Part shown: positions 38,153 through 47,833 of the stretch, in pieces
Numbering within the stretch: the first letter of the stretch is position 1
How the letters are laid out: each line of letters begins with the position of its first letter
Assembly (NCBI RefSeq): GCF_023715885.1
Contig: NZ_JAMBOY010000002.1
Location: 310,001-374,000, forward strand
From: Microbacterium hydrocarbonoxydans
GTDB taxonomy: Bacteria; Actinomycetota; Actinomycetes; Actinomycetales; Microbacteriaceae
Direction: 5' to 3'
DNA: 64,000 nt
Notes under the pieces: generated by a model
Databases searched by the model: none
What the model was told of the DNA's origin: nothing
What the model saw: the letters and a program-made list of their open reading frames with translations, nothing else
Translations under genes and position numbers: made by a program

Positions 38153-39673
38153 ATGTTCCGACGTACCAGGCGACTCGCGCTGATCTCCGCGATGGCGGCG
38201 AGCGCCGTCATCCTGAGCGCCTGCACCGGCACCGCCGAACCCGAGAGCACGACGCCGGTCGGCGAGCCCGATCCCGACGCGACGCTGCAGGTCGGACTCG
38301 TCCTCGAACCGACCAACCTCGACATCCGCCGCACGAGCGGAGCGGCGATCGAGCAGATCCTCATCGACAACATCTACGAGGGCCTCGTGAGCCGAGACGA
38401 GGAGAACCAGATCGTCCCTCGTCTCGCCTCCGACTACGAGGTGTCCGACGACGGCCTGACCTACACGTTCACGCTGAACGAGGGCATCACCTTCCACAAC
38501 GGCACGACGCTCACGTCGGCAGACGTCGTCTCCTCCTACGAGGCCGTGCGCACCGACACGACGCTGCAGGGCAATGCCGACTTCGCCTCCGTGGCGTCGA
38601 TCACGGCACCGGACCCGGCCACCGTGCAGATCGTCCTCGCCGAGCCGAATCAGAACTTCCTGTTCTCACTGACCGGTCCCGCCGGCCTCGTGTTCCAGAC
38701 GGGAGACACGACCGACCTCAAGACCGCCGAGAACGGCACCGGCCCGTTCACGCTCTCGCGGTGGAACAAGGGCAGCACGATCACGTTCGCGCGCTACGAC
38801 GCGTACTGGGGCGAGCCGGCCGGCGTGGCCGAGGTCGAGTTCCAATACATCCCCGACTTCACGGCCGGCGTGAACACCGCGCTCGACGGCGGCGTGCAGG
38901 TGCTCACGGCCGTCGACCCGAACCTCGCGCCTCAGCTCGAGGATTCAGGTGACTTCACCCTCACCACCGGTCGCACGACCGACAAGGCGACGCTGGCGTT
39001 CAACAACGCCAAGGCACCGCTCGACGACGTGCGCGTGCGCGAGGCGCTCCGGTTGGCGATCGACCACGAGGGTCTCGTCGAGGCGGTCGGCGCCGGCTCC
39101 ACCCTGTACGGTCCGATCCCCGAGCTCGACCCCGGCTACGAGGACCTCTCCGACGTGATCTCGTACGACCCCGAGAAGGCGAAGGATCTGCTGAAGGAGG
39201 CCGGTCAGGAAGACCTGGAGCTGACGCTCACGATTCCCAGCTTCTACGGCACGACCGTGCCCAAGGTGCTGATCTCCGACTTCCAGAAGGTCGGCGTCAC
39301 GCTGAAGGTCGACTCCGTCGAGTTCCCGACCTGGTTGGAAGACGTCTACACGAACCATGACTACGACCTCAGCTTCGTGCTGCACGTCGAGCCTCGGGAC
39401 TTCGGCAACTTCGCCGACCCCGAGTACTACTTCGGGTACGACAACGCCGAGGTGCGAGACCTGTACTCGAAGGCCCTCGCCGAGGTCGATCCCGACGAGT
39501 CGGCGAAGCTGCTCGCGGAGGCGGCGCGCATCGTGTCGGAGGACCATGCGGCGGACTGGCTCTACAACGGCGCCACGATCACGGCGATCAGCCCGCTCGT
39601 GCAGGGGTTCCCCCAGGACTCCATCAACTCACGCATCGATCTCGCCGGCGTCACCGTCGCCGCCGAGAAGTGA
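38153..39673 (+). CDS. Oligopeptide-type ABC transporter substrate-binding lipoprotein
   Basis: 506 residues. The signal peptide ends ILSAC with Cys24 for lipidation. It is a family 5 extracellular solute-binding protein (DppA/OppA): LEPTNLDIRRTSGAAIEQILIDNIYEGL, LASDYEVSDDGLTYTFTL, GTGPFTLSRW and VREALRLAIDHEGLVEAV. These proteins bind peptides, nickel, glycosides or opines. It heads a five-gene importer operon (binding protein, two permeases, two ATPases). The RBS is GAGAGGAA before ATG 38153. Confidence 0.94.
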   Translation: MFRRTRRLALISAMAASAVILSACTGTAEPESTTPVGEPDPDATLQVGLVLEPTNLDIRRTSGAAIEQILIDNIYEGLVSRDEENQIVPRLASDYEVSDDGLTYTFTLNEGITFHNGTTLTSADVVSSYEAVRTDTTLQGNADFASVASITAPDPATVQIVLAEPNQNFLFSLTGPAGLVFQTGDTTDLKTAENGTGPFTLSRWNKGSTITFARYDAYWGEPAGVAEVEFQYIPDFTAGVNTALDGGVQVLTAVDPNLAPQLEDSGDFTLTTGRTTDKATLAFNNAKAPLDDVRVREALRLAIDHEGLVEAVGAGSTLYGPIPELDPGYEDLSDVISYDPEKAKDLLKEAGQEDLELTLTIPSFYGTTVPKVLISDFQKVGVTLKVDSVEFPTWLEDVYTNHDYDLSFVLHVEPRDFGNFADPEYYFGYDNAEVRDLYSKALAEVDPDESAKLLAEAARIVSEDHAADWLYNGATITAISPLVQGFPQDSINSRIDLAGVTVAAEK

Positions 39674-39689
39674 CGGCGACGCGCACTCC

Positions 39690-40637
39690 GTGATCCGCTA
39701 CACGCTCGTCCGAGGGGCCCTGCTCGTCGCAGGGCTCCTCGTGTCGAGCGTCATCATCTTCCTCACGCTCCGCGTGTTCCCCGGTGACGTCGCGCAGCTG
39801 ATCGCCGGAACCCAGGCCTCACCCGCCGAGGTGGAGGCGCTGCGCGAGTCGCTCGGGCTCAACCGTCCGCTCCCCGCGCAGTATGCGGAGTGGATCGGCG
39901 GTCTCTTCCGCGGCGACCTCGGGACGTCCCTGCTCTCGGGAGCCTCGGTCGGCGAAGAGCTCGCGCAGAAGGCGCAGGTGACGGTGCCGCTCGGCATCCT
40001 GTCGCTGCTCATCGCCGTGCTGATCGCCGTCCCCTTCGGCATCCTCTCGGCCCTGCGACGCGGTCGACGGGCCGGGACCGCGCTCAGCGTGGGCGCCCAG
40101 GCCCTCGCGGCGGTTCCCGTGGTCTGGGCCGGCATGATGCTGATCGTCGTGTTCTCCGTGTGGCTCGGATGGCTGCCGCCGCAGGGCTTCCCGCGCACCG
40201 GCTGGACGACACCGGGCAAGGCCATCGAGGCGCTGCTGCTCCCTGCGCTGACGATCGGCATCGTGGAGGGTGCCATGCTCATGCGCTTCGTCCGCAGCGC
40301 CACCCTCCAGGCCGCCGGCCAGGACTTCGTGCGAACGGCCGCCGCGAAGGGCCTGACCCGCACGCGAGCGCTCGTCTCGCACGGCATCCCGGCCGTGGGG
40401 CTCTCGATCGTGACGGTGCTCGGCCTGCAGGTGGCAGGGATCATCGTGGGCTCGGTCGTCATCGAGCAGCTGTTCACCCTCCCGGGCATCGGTCGCATGC
40501 TCGTCACCGACGTCGGCACGCGCGACCTCATCAAGGTGCAGAGCGAGCTGCTGGTCCTCACCGGATTCGTGCTCGTCGTCGGATTCGTGGTCGACCTCGT
40601 GCACCGCGCCATCGATCCGCGGCAGAGGGAGGCCTGA
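39690..40637 (+). CDS. Dipeptide/oligopeptide-type ABC permease (DppB-like)
   Basis: 315 residues from GTG 39690 (VIRYTLVRGALLVAGLLVSS), 16 bases after the binding-protein stop. Six helices. The DppB-type feature is the LRVFPGDVAQLIAG segment after helix 1 and the loop LGLNRPLPAQYAEWIGGLFRGDLGTS. The EAA-like loop is FVRTAAAKGLTRTRALVSHGIP. Its stop overlaps the next start. Confidence 0.94.
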   Translation: MIRYTLVRGALLVAGLLVSSVIIFLTLRVFPGDVAQLIAGTQASPAEVEALRESLGLNRPLPAQYAEWIGGLFRGDLGTSLLSGASVGEELAQKAQVTVPLGILSLLIAVLIAVPFGILSALRRGRRAGTALSVGAQALAAVPVVWAGMMLIVVFSVWLGWLPPQGFPRTGWTTPGKAIEALLLPALTIGIVEGAMLMRFVRSATLQAAGQDFVRTAAAKGLTRTRALVSHGIPAVGLSIVTVLGLQVAGIIVGSVVIEQLFTLPGIGRMLVTDVGTRDLIKVQSELLVLTGFVLVVGFVVDLVHRAIDPRQREA

Positions 40638-41503
40638 TGTCGGACTGGTCCGCCCGGCTCTGGCGCAGCGCCACGGGACGCTTCGGGGTGATCGTGGTCG
40701 CGCTGATCGCCGTCACCGCCGTCGTCTCGCTCTTCTGGACGCCGTTCGATCCCCAGGACTCCGATCTGCGGTCGCGCTGGGCGACGCCGAGCTGGCCGCA
40801 TCTGCTCGGCACCGACGACACCGGTCGCGACATCCTCAGCCTGCTGATGGCGGGGGCGCGCACCACGGTCTTCGTGAGCGTCGGCGCCGGGCTCGTGGCG
40901 ACCGTGGTCGGCATCGCCCTCGCGGCGCTGGGCGCTCTCACGTCCCGCTGGCTGAGGGAGGCGGTGGCCGTGCTCGTCGACATTCTCATCGCCTTCCCCG
41001 TGCTGCTCATCGCCATGATGATCTCCTCGGTCTGGGGCGGCTCCCTCTGGGTCGTCATCTGGTCGGTCGGTATCGGTTTCGGCGTCAACATCGCCCGTGT
41101 CACTCGCCCCGAGCTGCGCCGCGTGCAGCAGAGCGACTTCATCCTCGCGGCGCGGGCCTCCGGGCTCACAACCGGTCAGAGCCTCGTCCGGCACCTGCTG
41201 CCGAACGTCGCGCCGGTCTTCATCGTCCAGCTCTCGTGGTCGATGGCCGTCGCGGTGCTCGCGGAAGCGGGTCTGTCGTACCTGGGCTTCGGAGCCTCGG
41301 TCGTCGAGCCCAGCTGGGGTCTGCTGCTCTCCGATCTGCAGCGCTACATCGGCGTGCATCCGCTCTCGGTGGTCTGGCCGGGACTCGCGATCACGATCAC
41401 GGTGCTCGCGCTCAACCTCCTCGGCGACGGTCTGCGCGAGGCCACCGACCCGACCCTGCGGCATCGAGCGGCCGAGACGCACACTCCGGCGGTGGTCGCA
41501 TGA
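40637..41503 (+). CDS. Dipeptide/oligopeptide-type ABC permease (DppC-like)
   Basis: 288 residues from ATG 40637. The DppC N-terminus with LGTDDTGRDILSLLMAGARTT, a typical motif, precedes five more helices. The EAA loop is FILAARASGLTTGQSLVRHLLPNVAP, and the C-terminal LAEAGLSYLGFG and ALNLLGDGLRE are conserved. It is coupled at both ends by overlaps with the adjoining genes. Confidence 0.95.
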   Translation: MSDWSARLWRSATGRFGVIVVALIAVTAVVSLFWTPFDPQDSDLRSRWATPSWPHLLGTDDTGRDILSLLMAGARTTVFVSVGAGLVATVVGIALAALGALTSRWLREAVAVLVDILIAFPVLLIAMMISSVWGGSLWVVIWSVGIGFGVNIARVTRPELRRVQQSDFILAARASGLTTGQSLVRHLLPNVAPVFIVQLSWSMAVAVLAEAGLSYLGFGASVVEPSWGLLLSDLQRYIGVHPLSVVWPGLAITITVLALNLLGDGLREATDPTLRHRAAETHTPAVVA

Positions 41504-42291
41504 GCCTCGAGGTCGAGGATCTCGTCATCGAGATCGATGGACGCCGGGTGGTCGACGGCGTGTCCTTCGCGGTACCGGACGGCGCACGAGTCGGCCTGAT
41601 CGGCGAGTCCGGTTCGGGCAAGTCGCTCACCGCCCTGGCCGTCCTCGGGCTGCTCCCCGAGGGCGCGACCGCGAGCGGCAGCGTCCGGTGGAACGGCACG
41701 GAGCTGATCGGGATGCCGGATCGCGAGCTCGCACGTCTGCGCGGCGACGAGATCGGCATCGTCTTCCAGGAGCCCCGCACCGCGCTGAATCCGATCAGGA
41801 CCGTCGGCAGACAGATCGCCGAGTCGATCCGCATCCACGAGGGCATAGGTCGGAGGGAGGCGCGCGAGCGCGCGGTGCAGGAGGCGGCCCGGGTGCACCT
41901 GCCCGACCCCGCGTCCATCACAGGCCGCTACCCGCACCAGCTCTCCGGCGGACAGCGACAGCGCGTCGCCATCGCCATGGCGCTCGCGTGCCGGCCGCGC
42001 CTGCTCATCGCAGACGAGCCGACCACGGCGCTCGACGTGACCATCCAGGCCGAGATCCTGACGCTGCTGCTGTCGCTCGTGACCGACCAGGGCATGTCGC
42101 TGGTGTTCATCACCCACGATCTCGCCGTCCTCGCGCAGGTGGCGACGCACGGCGTCGTGCTGGAGCACGGGCGCGTCGTCGAACAGGCGCCGGTCGCCAC
42201 GCTGCTCAGCGCACCGACCTCGCCGATCACCCAGGGGCTGGTGCGAGACGCCACAACGACCCTGTGGCGTCCGAACGGAGGAGCCGGATGA
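41500..42291 (+). CDS. Oligopeptide-type ABC transporter ATPase (DppD-like)
   Basis: 263 residues. Walker A is [12 protein letters not shown], the Q-loop is [11 protein letters not shown], the signature is LSGGQRQR, and Walker B is [12 protein letters not shown] with H-loop ITHD. The oligopeptide-specific C-terminal extension (Cys-rich in many family members) is short, ending [16 protein letters not shown]. It works with the DppF-like ATPase downstream, whose start overlaps its stop by four bases. Confidence 0.95.
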   Translation: MSLEVEDLVIEIDGRRVVDGVSFAVPDGARVGLIGESGSGKSLTALAVLGLLPEGATASGSVRWNGTELIGMPDRELARLRGDEIGIVFQEPRTALNPIRTVGRQIAESIRIHEGIGRREARERAVQEAARVHLPDPASITGRYPHQLSGGQRQRVAIAMALACRPRLLIADEPTTALDVTIQAEILTLLLSLVTDQGMSLVFITHDLAVLAQVATHGVVLEHGRVVEQAPVATLLSAPTSPITQGLVRDATTTLWRPNGGAG

Positions 42292-43082
42292 GTCTGATCG
42301 AGGCACGCGGTCTGAGCCGCGACTTCGCGGTCCCCAAGCGCTCCGCCTTCGAGCGGACGCGCAGGCAGACGGCGCTGGCACCCACCGATCTCGACATCGC
42401 CGAAGGGTCGTCGGTCGGGATCATCGGCGAGTCGGGATCGGGCAAGTCGACGCTCGTGCGGCTGCTGCTCGGCCTGGACACACCGACCGCCGGCACCGTC
42501 GAGGTCGGCGGCAGGCGCGTCGACGCCGCGGCATCCGCGCGCTCGCTCCACTGGCTGCGTCGCGAGACCGGCCTGGTGTTCCAGGATCCGTACGCCTCCC
42601 TCGATCCTCGGATGACGGCGGGGCAGATCATCCGCGAGCCACTGTGGGCCCTGGGGATCGAGGGCGATCACGCGGCGCGGGCACGGGAGGTGCTCGTGCA
42701 GGTGGGGCTGGAGCCCGAGATGGCCGACCGGTACCCGCACGAGTTCTCCGGCGGTCAGCGCCAGCGCATCGCGCTCGCCCGTGCCATCGTGCACCGACCG
42801 CGGATACTCGTCGGCGACGAACCGCTCTCAGCCCTCGACGTCACGGTACGGGCGCAGATCCTCGAGTTGCTGGTCGAGCTGCGCCGGACGACCGACCTCA
42901 CGCTGCTGCTCGTCTCGCACGACATCGGCGTGGTGCAGAACCTCTGCGACACCGTCGTCGTCATGAAGGGCGGCCGCATCGTCGAGCGCGGCGCCACCGC
43001 CGACGTGCTGCTGCGGCCCGCCCAGGACTACACCCGCGCCCTGCTGGCGGCGATCCCGGTCATCCCGCACGCCGAGCCCTGA
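42288..43082 (+). CDS. Oligopeptide-type ABC transporter ATPase (DppF-like)
   Basis: 264 residues. Walker A is [16 protein letters not shown], the Q-loop is [14 protein letters not shown], the signature is [14 protein letters not shown], and Walker B is [13 protein letters not shown] with SHDIG. It is the last gene of the importer operon. The next gene is convergent with an 18-base gap and no obvious terminator. Confidence 0.95.
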   Translation: MSLIEARGLSRDFAVPKRSAFERTRRQTALAPTDLDIAEGSSVGIIGESGSGKSTLVRLLLGLDTPTAGTVEVGGRRVDAAASARSLHWLRRETGLVFQDPYASLDPRMTAGQIIREPLWALGIEGDHAARAREVLVQVGLEPEMADRYPHEFSGGQRQRIALARAIVHRPRILVGDEPLSALDVTVRAQILELLVELRRTTDLTLLLVSHDIGVVQNLCDTVVVMKGGRIVERGATADVLLRPAQDYTRALLAAIPVIPHAEP

Positions 43083-43100
43083 ACCCGGCATGCCACGGGG

Positions 43101-43718
43101 TCAGCGCGAGGCTGCTCCTCCGAAGAGCCGTCGACGCTTCGCCGGCTTCAGCGCCCGACGCATGTAGACCGTGCCGAGGTCTCGGCCGAACTTGTGGCCG
43201 ACCCGACCCATGCGGCCCGCCTCGACGAACCCGAGGCGCTCGTGCAACCTGATGGACGCCTCGGCCTTGCTGTCGCTGATGACCGCCACCATCTCGCGGA
43301 TGCCCAGCTGCTCGCACGCGTCGATGAGCGCCTGCAGCAGCGCCTTCCCCAGCCCTTTGCCGCCCGCGCCCGGACCGAGGTAGATCGAGTCCTCGACCGT
43401 GTACCGGTAGGCGTTCTTCCCCGCCCACGGCTGCGCAAGCGCGTAGCCGAGCACGACCCCAGACGGCGACACCGCGACGAGGAAGGGCAGGCCGAGCCTG
43501 CCGAGGAGCGCGAACTTCTCGCGCCAGTACGGGATGCTGCTGCGGCGCTCGTCGAGCGTCACCACGGAGTTGCTCACGAAGTGGTTGTAGATCTCACGCA
43601 CGTGACCCAGATCGGCCGGGCGAGCGGGACGGATGCTGTACGAGAAGACGTCCGGCGCCTGCTGCGGGCGCAGATGGCGCGGCAGGACACGACGGCGGTC
43701 CCCCGGCTCGAACTGCAT
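43101..43718 (-). CDS. GNAT acetyltransferase, phosphinothricin N-acetyltransferase-like
   Basis: 205 residues. The N-acetyltransferase core runs from about 26 to 190: SIRPARPADLGHVREIYNHFV, TVEDSIYLGPGAGGKGLGKALLQALIDA (acetyl-CoA loop Q/RxxGxG/A) and SIRLHERLGFVEAGRMGRVGHKFGRDLGTVYM. The order and the VEDSIYL segment are those of the Pat/Bar group that acetylates phosphinothricin, methionine sulfone or similar amino acids. The C-terminus is basic (KPAKRRRLFGG). Neighbour of ung on the same strand, four bases apart. Confidence 0.85.
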   Translation of the reverse strand: MQFEPGDRRRVLPRHLRPQQAPDVFSYSIRPARPADLGHVREIYNHFVSNSVVTLDERRSSIPYWREKFALLGRLGLPFLVAVSPSGVVLGYALAQPWAGKNAYRYTVEDSIYLGPGAGGKGLGKALLQALIDACEQLGIREMVAVISDSKAEASIRLHERLGFVEAGRMGRVGHKFGRDLGTVYMRRALKPAKRRRLFGGAASR

Positions 43719-43722
43719 GCGA

Positions 43723-44433
43723 TCAGCTTAGGGGCCGCTCCCCCTCGACGCGCCAGTCGACCGGATCGGCGCCGAGCTCCTCGAGCAGCGCATTCGCGCG
43801 CGAGAACGGCCGGGACCCGAAGAAGCCGCGGCTCGCCGACAACGGCGATGGGTGCGCGGAGGCGATGACGGGGGTGTCGCCGAGGAGCGGCTGCAGATTC
43901 GCGGCATCCTTCCCCCAGAGGATCGCGACGAGCGGCTGGTCGCGCGCGACGAGAGCGCGGATCGCCAGCTCGGTGACCTTCTCCCAGCCCCAGCCGCGAT
44001 GCGAAGCGGCCTCGCCCGGCCGCACCGTGAGCACCCTGTTGAGCAGCAGCACCCCCTGGTCGCTCCAGGCCGTGAGGTCGCCGTGCGGCGCCGGCGGGAT
44101 TCCGAGGTCGCTCTCGCGCTCGCGATAGATGTTCGCGAGGCTCCGCGGCAGCGGGCGCACGTGCCGCTCGACCGCGAACGACAGGCCGATCGGGTGCCCG
44201 GGTGTCGGGTACGGGTCCTGGCCGGTGATGAGCACCCTCACCTCGCTGAGCGGACGCTGGAACGCCCGGAGCACATCGCCACCCGAGGGGAGGTAACCGC
44301 GCCCCTCCGCCTGCTCGCCGCGCAGCCGCTGACCCAGCGCGGTGATCGTGTCCTGCTCGGGCGCAAGGGCCTTCGCCCAGCCTGCATCGATGGCGCCGTC
44401 GGCCGAAAGCTCGGCGAGGCTGCGCGCGGTCAC
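43723..44433 (-). CDS. ung: Uracil-DNA glycosylase, family 1
   Basis: 236 residues. It excises uracil from DNA to start base-excision repair. Catalytic motif [16 protein letters not shown] (water-activating Asp), uracil-binding pocket residues following, [11 protein letters not shown], and the closing [18 protein letters not shown] loop are all intact. Starts at GTG 44433, overlapping the stop of the SDR gene upstream. Confidence 0.97.
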   Translation of the reverse strand: MTARSLAELSADGAIDAGWAKALAPEQDTITALGQRLRGEQAEGRGYLPSGGDVLRAFQRPLSEVRVLITGQDPYPTPGHPIGLSFAVERHVRPLPRSLANIYRERESDLGIPPAPHGDLTAWSDQGVLLLNRVLTVRPGEAASHRGWGWEKVTELAIRALVARDQPLVAILWGKDAANLQPLLGDTPVIASAHPSPLSASRGFFGSRPFSRANALLEELGADPVDWRVEGERPLS

Positions 44434-45218
44434 GATTCGTCGACCGCGCGCACGCGGAGCGGCCCGCGGGCCAGCAGATGATTGGCCGACTGCGCGACCG
44501 GCCGCATCGTGATGAGGTCCAGGTTCACGTGACCGGGTGCGTCGAGGGCGTAGGCGATGACGTCGGCGACGTCTTCGGCGAGGAGCGGCTGCTCGACGCC
44601 CGAATACACGGCCTCCGCGGCCGCGTTGTCGCCGCCGAGGCGATTGAGCGTGAACTCCTCGGTGTGCACGAGTCCGGGCGCGACCTCGGAGACACGGATC
44701 GGCTCGCCGTTGAGCTCGAGGCGCAGCGCGTGCACGAGCATCGACTCCGCGGCCTTAGCGGCGTTGTAGCCGGCGCCGCCCGGATACGCCACCTGCGCGG
44801 CGGTCGAGGTCACGAAGAGCGTGTCGGCGTGTCCGTCGGCGGCCGCCGCTCGGCGCAGGAGCGGCAGGAGCCCTGCGACCAGACGCTGGCTCGACAGCAC
44901 GTTCGCGTCATACATCCACTGCCAGTCGGCGACGGATCCGTCCTCGACGCGGTCGGTGCCGCGGGCACCGCCCGCGATCTGAACGAGGGCGTGCACCGGG
45001 CCGGTGGCGTCGAGCTCCTCCACCAGGGCCGTCACCGCGTCCCCGTCCGTGAGATCGCACGCGATCGCGGAAGCGCCCGTTTCTGCCACGAGCGTCGCGA
45101 GCCGGTTCTCGCGGCGGGCCACGCCGACGACATCCCACCCCCGCGACCGCAGCGCGCGCACCGTGGCCTCCCCGATTCCCGAGCTCGCCCCTGTGACCAC
45201 TGCACGCCTGTTCGCCAT
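44430..45218 (-). CDS. SDR family oxidoreductase
   Basis: 262 residues from ATG 45218, chosen because GGAGG lies 5-9 bases upstream; a GTG at 45227 is less likely. NAD(P) motif [11 protein letters not shown] near the start, a CDLTDGDAV segment, an atypical IAGGARGTD where NNAG is usual, and active-site Tyr-x3-Lys in [10 protein letters not shown]. Classical SDR fold; substrate unknown. Coupled to ung by overlap. Confidence 0.88.
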   Translation of the reverse strand: MANRRAVVTGASSGIGEATVRALRSRGWDVVGVARRENRLATLVAETGASAIACDLTDGDAVTALVEELDATGPVHALVQIAGGARGTDRVEDGSVADWQWMYDANVLSSQRLVAGLLPLLRRAAAADGHADTLFVTSTAAQVAYPGGAGYNAAKAAESMLVHALRLELNGEPIRVSEVAPGLVHTEEFTLNRLGGDNAAAEAVYSGVEQPLLAEDVADVIAYALDAPGHVNLDLITMRPVAQSANHLLARGPLRVRAVDES

Positions 45219-45275
45219 GCCCTCCACCGTACGATGTTCCGAGCGATGGGACGCGGGAAAACGCGGGCGCAGACT

Positions 45276-45327
45276 GTTACGTCACATGTCCCGGTTCTTG
45301 TTGACATCGAGCGATATTCCGTACTGT
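45276..45327 (+). promoter_or_regulatory. metY upstream region: shared GTTACGTCAC element and promoter
   Basis: GTTACGTCAC is at 45276-45285. Its exact complement GTGACGTAAC occurs at 47785-47794 before metX. A -35 TTGACA (45301-45306) and a weak -10 TACTGT (45322-45327, 15-base spacer) lie downstream. The element is a near-palindrome GTnACGTnAC and may bind a regulator common to both methionine genes. Confidence 0.45.
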
Positions 45328-45378
45328 CGCTGCAAGGCATCAGCCGCACCGACCTTCCGACCGTTCCAGGGGGAACAC

Positions 45379-46701
45379 ATGTCCGCACCCGAGACCTGGC
45401 GTTTCGAAACCAAGCAGATCCACTCCGGCGCAGCGCCCGATCCGGTCACCAAGGCTCGTGCGACGCCGATCTACCAGACCACGTCGTACGTGTTCGACAG
45501 CGCGGACCACGCGGCGAACCTCTTCGCGCTCGCGGAGTTCGGCAACATCTACACCCGCATCCAGAACCCGACCCAGGACGTCCTGGAGCAGCGCCTCGCG
45601 GCCCTCGAAGGGGGCACCGGCGCCCTCGTGCTCTCCAGCGGCCAGGCGGCGTCGACGTTCGCGGTGCTGAACATCGCCCAGGCCGGCGACCACATCGTCT
45701 CCTCCAGCTCGATCTACGGCGGCACGTACAACCTCTTCAAGTACACGCTCGCGAAGCTCGGCATCGAGGTCACCTTCGTCGAGAACCAGGACGACCCCGA
45801 GGAGTGGCGTCGCGCGGTCCGGCCGAACACGAAGCTGTTCTTCGCCGAGACGATCGGCAACCCGCAGATCAACATCCTCGACATCCGCACCGTCGCCGAC
45901 GTGGCCCACGAGGCTGGCGTGCCGCTGATCGTCGACAACACGATCGCCACCCCGTACCTGATCCGTCCCTTCGAGCACGGCGCCGACATCGTCGTGCACT
46001 CGGTGACGAAGTTCCTCGGTGGACACGGCACCACCATCGGCGGCGTCATCATCGACGGCGGCACGTTCGAGTGGTCGAAGAACGTCGAGAAGTTCCCCGG
46101 CCTCACGGAGCCTGACCCCTCGTACCACGGTGCGAGCTACACCACCGCGGTCGGAGACCCGCTCGCGTACATCATCAAGGCCCGAGTGCAGCTGCTGCGC
46201 GATCTCGGCTCGTCGATCGCTCCGCAGAGCGCATGGAACCTCATCCAGGGCATCGAGACGCTGTCTCTGCGCATCGAGCGCCACGTGCAGAACGCCCAGG
46301 AGATCGCCGAGTGGCTCGACGGCCGCGACGACGTCGCGAGCGTCAACTACTCCGGCCTGCCCTCCTCGCCCTGGTACGCAGCGGCGAACCGGTACGCGCC
46401 GAAGGGTGTCGGAGCCGTGCTGTCGTTCGAGCTCAAGGGGGGTGTCGAGGCGGGTCGCGAGTTCGTGAACAGCCTGTCGCTCTTCAGCCACCTCGCCAAC
46501 ATCGGCGACGTGCGCTCGCTCGTCATCCACCCGGCCTCGACCACGCACGCGCAGCTGACCCCCGAGCAGCAGCTCACCGCCGGCGTCACGCCCGGCCTGG
46601 TGCGCCTGTCGGTCGGCATCGAGAACATCGACGACCTCAAGGCCGACCTCGATCAGGCCCTGGCGGCAGCCCGTCGGGTGTCGGAGGCGGCTCGCGCCTG
46701 A
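45379..46701 (+). CDS. metY: O-acetylhomoserine sulfhydrylase
   Basis: 440 residues from ATG 45379 with AGGGGGA upstream. PLP-dependent Cys/Met metabolism fold; forms homocysteine (or methionine) from O-acetylhomoserine and sulfide (or methanethiol). The PLP lysine is in HSVTKFLGGHGTTIGG, with QNPTQDVLEQRLAALEGG and the substrate-binding Tyr-Thr-Arg region NIYTRIQNPT. The insertion EKFPGLTEPDPSYHG and length above 420 distinguish MetY from MetB. It works with MetX, encoded at 47834. Confidence 0.95.
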   Translation: MSAPETWRFETKQIHSGAAPDPVTKARATPIYQTTSYVFDSADHAANLFALAEFGNIYTRIQNPTQDVLEQRLAALEGGTGALVLSSGQAASTFAVLNIAQAGDHIVSSSSIYGGTYNLFKYTLAKLGIEVTFVENQDDPEEWRRAVRPNTKLFFAETIGNPQINILDIRTVADVAHEAGVPLIVDNTIATPYLIRPFEHGADIVVHSVTKFLGGHGTTIGGVIIDGGTFEWSKNVEKFPGLTEPDPSYHGASYTTAVGDPLAYIIKARVQLLRDLGSSIAPQSAWNLIQGIETLSLRIERHVQNAQEIAEWLDGRDDVASVNYSGLPSSPWYAAANRYAPKGVGAVLSFELKGGVEAGREFVNSLSLFSHLANIGDVRSLVIHPASTTHAQLTPEQQLTAGVTPGLVRLSVGIENIDDLKADLDQALAAARRVSEAARA

Positions 46702-46715
46702 CCTCGCGTGCTCGA

Positions 46716-46750
46716 CAGAAGCGCCCCGGGCCTCTCCCGGGGCGCTTCTG
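46716..46750. terminator. Intrinsic terminator after metY
   Basis: Perfect 15-base inverted repeat CAGAAGCGCCCCGGG / CCCGGGGCGCTTCTG with a 5-base loop, 14 bases after metY. Confidence 0.88.
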
Positions 46751-46810
46751 CGTTCGGCCGGCGCACAGCAGTGAACGTCGAGAATGGAGATCCCCGCCCG
46801 GAGGAGCACC

Positions 46811-47740
46811 ATGACCGACGTCACAGCGCCGACCGTCGTCTGCTCTCGGCGGCGGACAGCCGCCCGGATCATCGCCGTCACGGCGGCGGCGGCGCTGCTC
46901 GCGACCGTCGCGGTGTGGATTCCGGGCGTCGTCGGCACCGCGGCATCCGTCGTCCTCCCGTGGCTGGGACTCGTGCTCGCGTCACTCGTCGTGTTCGCGT
47001 TCGTGCGCGCCCGCCGGACGCTGCTGCTCCTGCTCGTCCCCGTTCTCGTCTGGCTGCTCGCCCTCGCGCCGTCGGCTCCCGGATTCGCTGCGACGGCCGA
47101 CGGGCCCACCCTGACCGTCGGGAGTCAGAACGTGCGTGCGCACTCGGGCGGCGCTGCATCGTCGGCGAAGCAGGTCGCCGCCTCGTCGCCCGACGTCATC
47201 GCGCTCATCGAGCTCGACGGAGACAGTCTCGATGCAGCCCGTTCGGCGCTCGACGAGCGGTACCCGCACTCGTACGCCGTCGGGACCGTCGGGGTGTGGA
47301 GCCGCTACCCGCTGACGAGCGCGGACGCGCTCACCCTGGGCCTCGACTGGAAGCGCGCCTTGCGCGTGACGGTGCAGACGCCGGACGCCGAGGTCGCCGT
47401 GTACGTGCTGCACGCCGACTCTGTCCGCCCAGGTCAGCAGCAGGGCCGCGACACCATGCTCGCGAATCTCGCCGACGCGGTCTCCGAAGACGGCGCACCC
47501 TCCGTCGTCGCGGTCGGCGACTTCAACGCGGCGTCGGCGGACCCTGCTCTGGGTGCCCTGCGCGCGCACCTCGACTGGGTCAGGCCGACCGACGGCACCC
47601 TCGGCTTCACCTGGCCGGCAGCGTTGCCCCTCACCCGCATCGACCAGGTGTTCGCGCGGGGCCTCGACGTCGTGTCGTCGGGCACGGTGCGGGCGGGCGA
47701 GAGCGACCATCTGGCCACCGTGACCACATTCGGCCTCTGA
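46811..47740 (+). CDS. Membrane-anchored endonuclease/exonuclease/phosphatase family protein
   Basis: 309 residues from ATG 46811 with GGAGGAG upstream. Three hydrophobic helices (about residues 20-95) anchor an extracytoplasmic EEP domain: LTVGSQNVRAHSG, PDVIALIELDGD (metal-binding Glu), VAVGDFNAAS (GDFN), and final RIDQVFARG and GESDHLATV (SDH). These are the DNase I/phosphatase motifs. The substrate could be a nucleic acid, phospholipid or phosphorylated sugar. It lies between metY and metX, separated from metY by a terminator, so it is not evidently part of methionine synthesis. Confidence 0.85.
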   Translation: MTDVTAPTVVCSRRRTAARIIAVTAAAALLATVAVWIPGVVGTAASVVLPWLGLVLASLVVFAFVRARRTLLLLLVPVLVWLLALAPSAPGFAATADGPTLTVGSQNVRAHSGGAASSAKQVAASSPDVIALIELDGDSLDAARSALDERYPHSYAVGTVGVWSRYPLTSADALTLGLDWKRALRVTVQTPDAEVAVYVLHADSVRPGQQQGRDTMLANLADAVSEDGAPSVVAVGDFNAASADPALGALRAHLDWVRPTDGTLGFTWPAALPLTRIDQVFARGLDVVSSGTVRAGESDHLATVTTFGL

Positions 47741-47784
47741 CGATCCTCCCGCGTCGAGCGCGGTCCGCGCGACGACGCTCCCGG

Positions 47785-47794
47785 GTGACGTAAC
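47785..47794. promoter_or_regulatory. Element GTGACGTAAC shared with metY, 40 bases before metX
   Basis: Exact complement of GTTACGTCAC upstream of metY. Flanked by CCGG and GTTCCG, giving GTGACGTAACGTT, in which ACGT is repeated. No promoter boxes are clear. Candidate operator for a methionine or sulfur regulator. Confidence 0.4.
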
Positions 47795-47833
47795 GTTCCG
47801 TCGACGCCGGGCCCGTCACTGGAGAATGGAGTC

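Noticed and set aside
45219..45378. SAM riboswitch before metY
   Set aside because: There are only about 50 bases between the likely transcription start and the start codon, and I could not fold a SAM-I, SAM-II or SAM-IV-like core.
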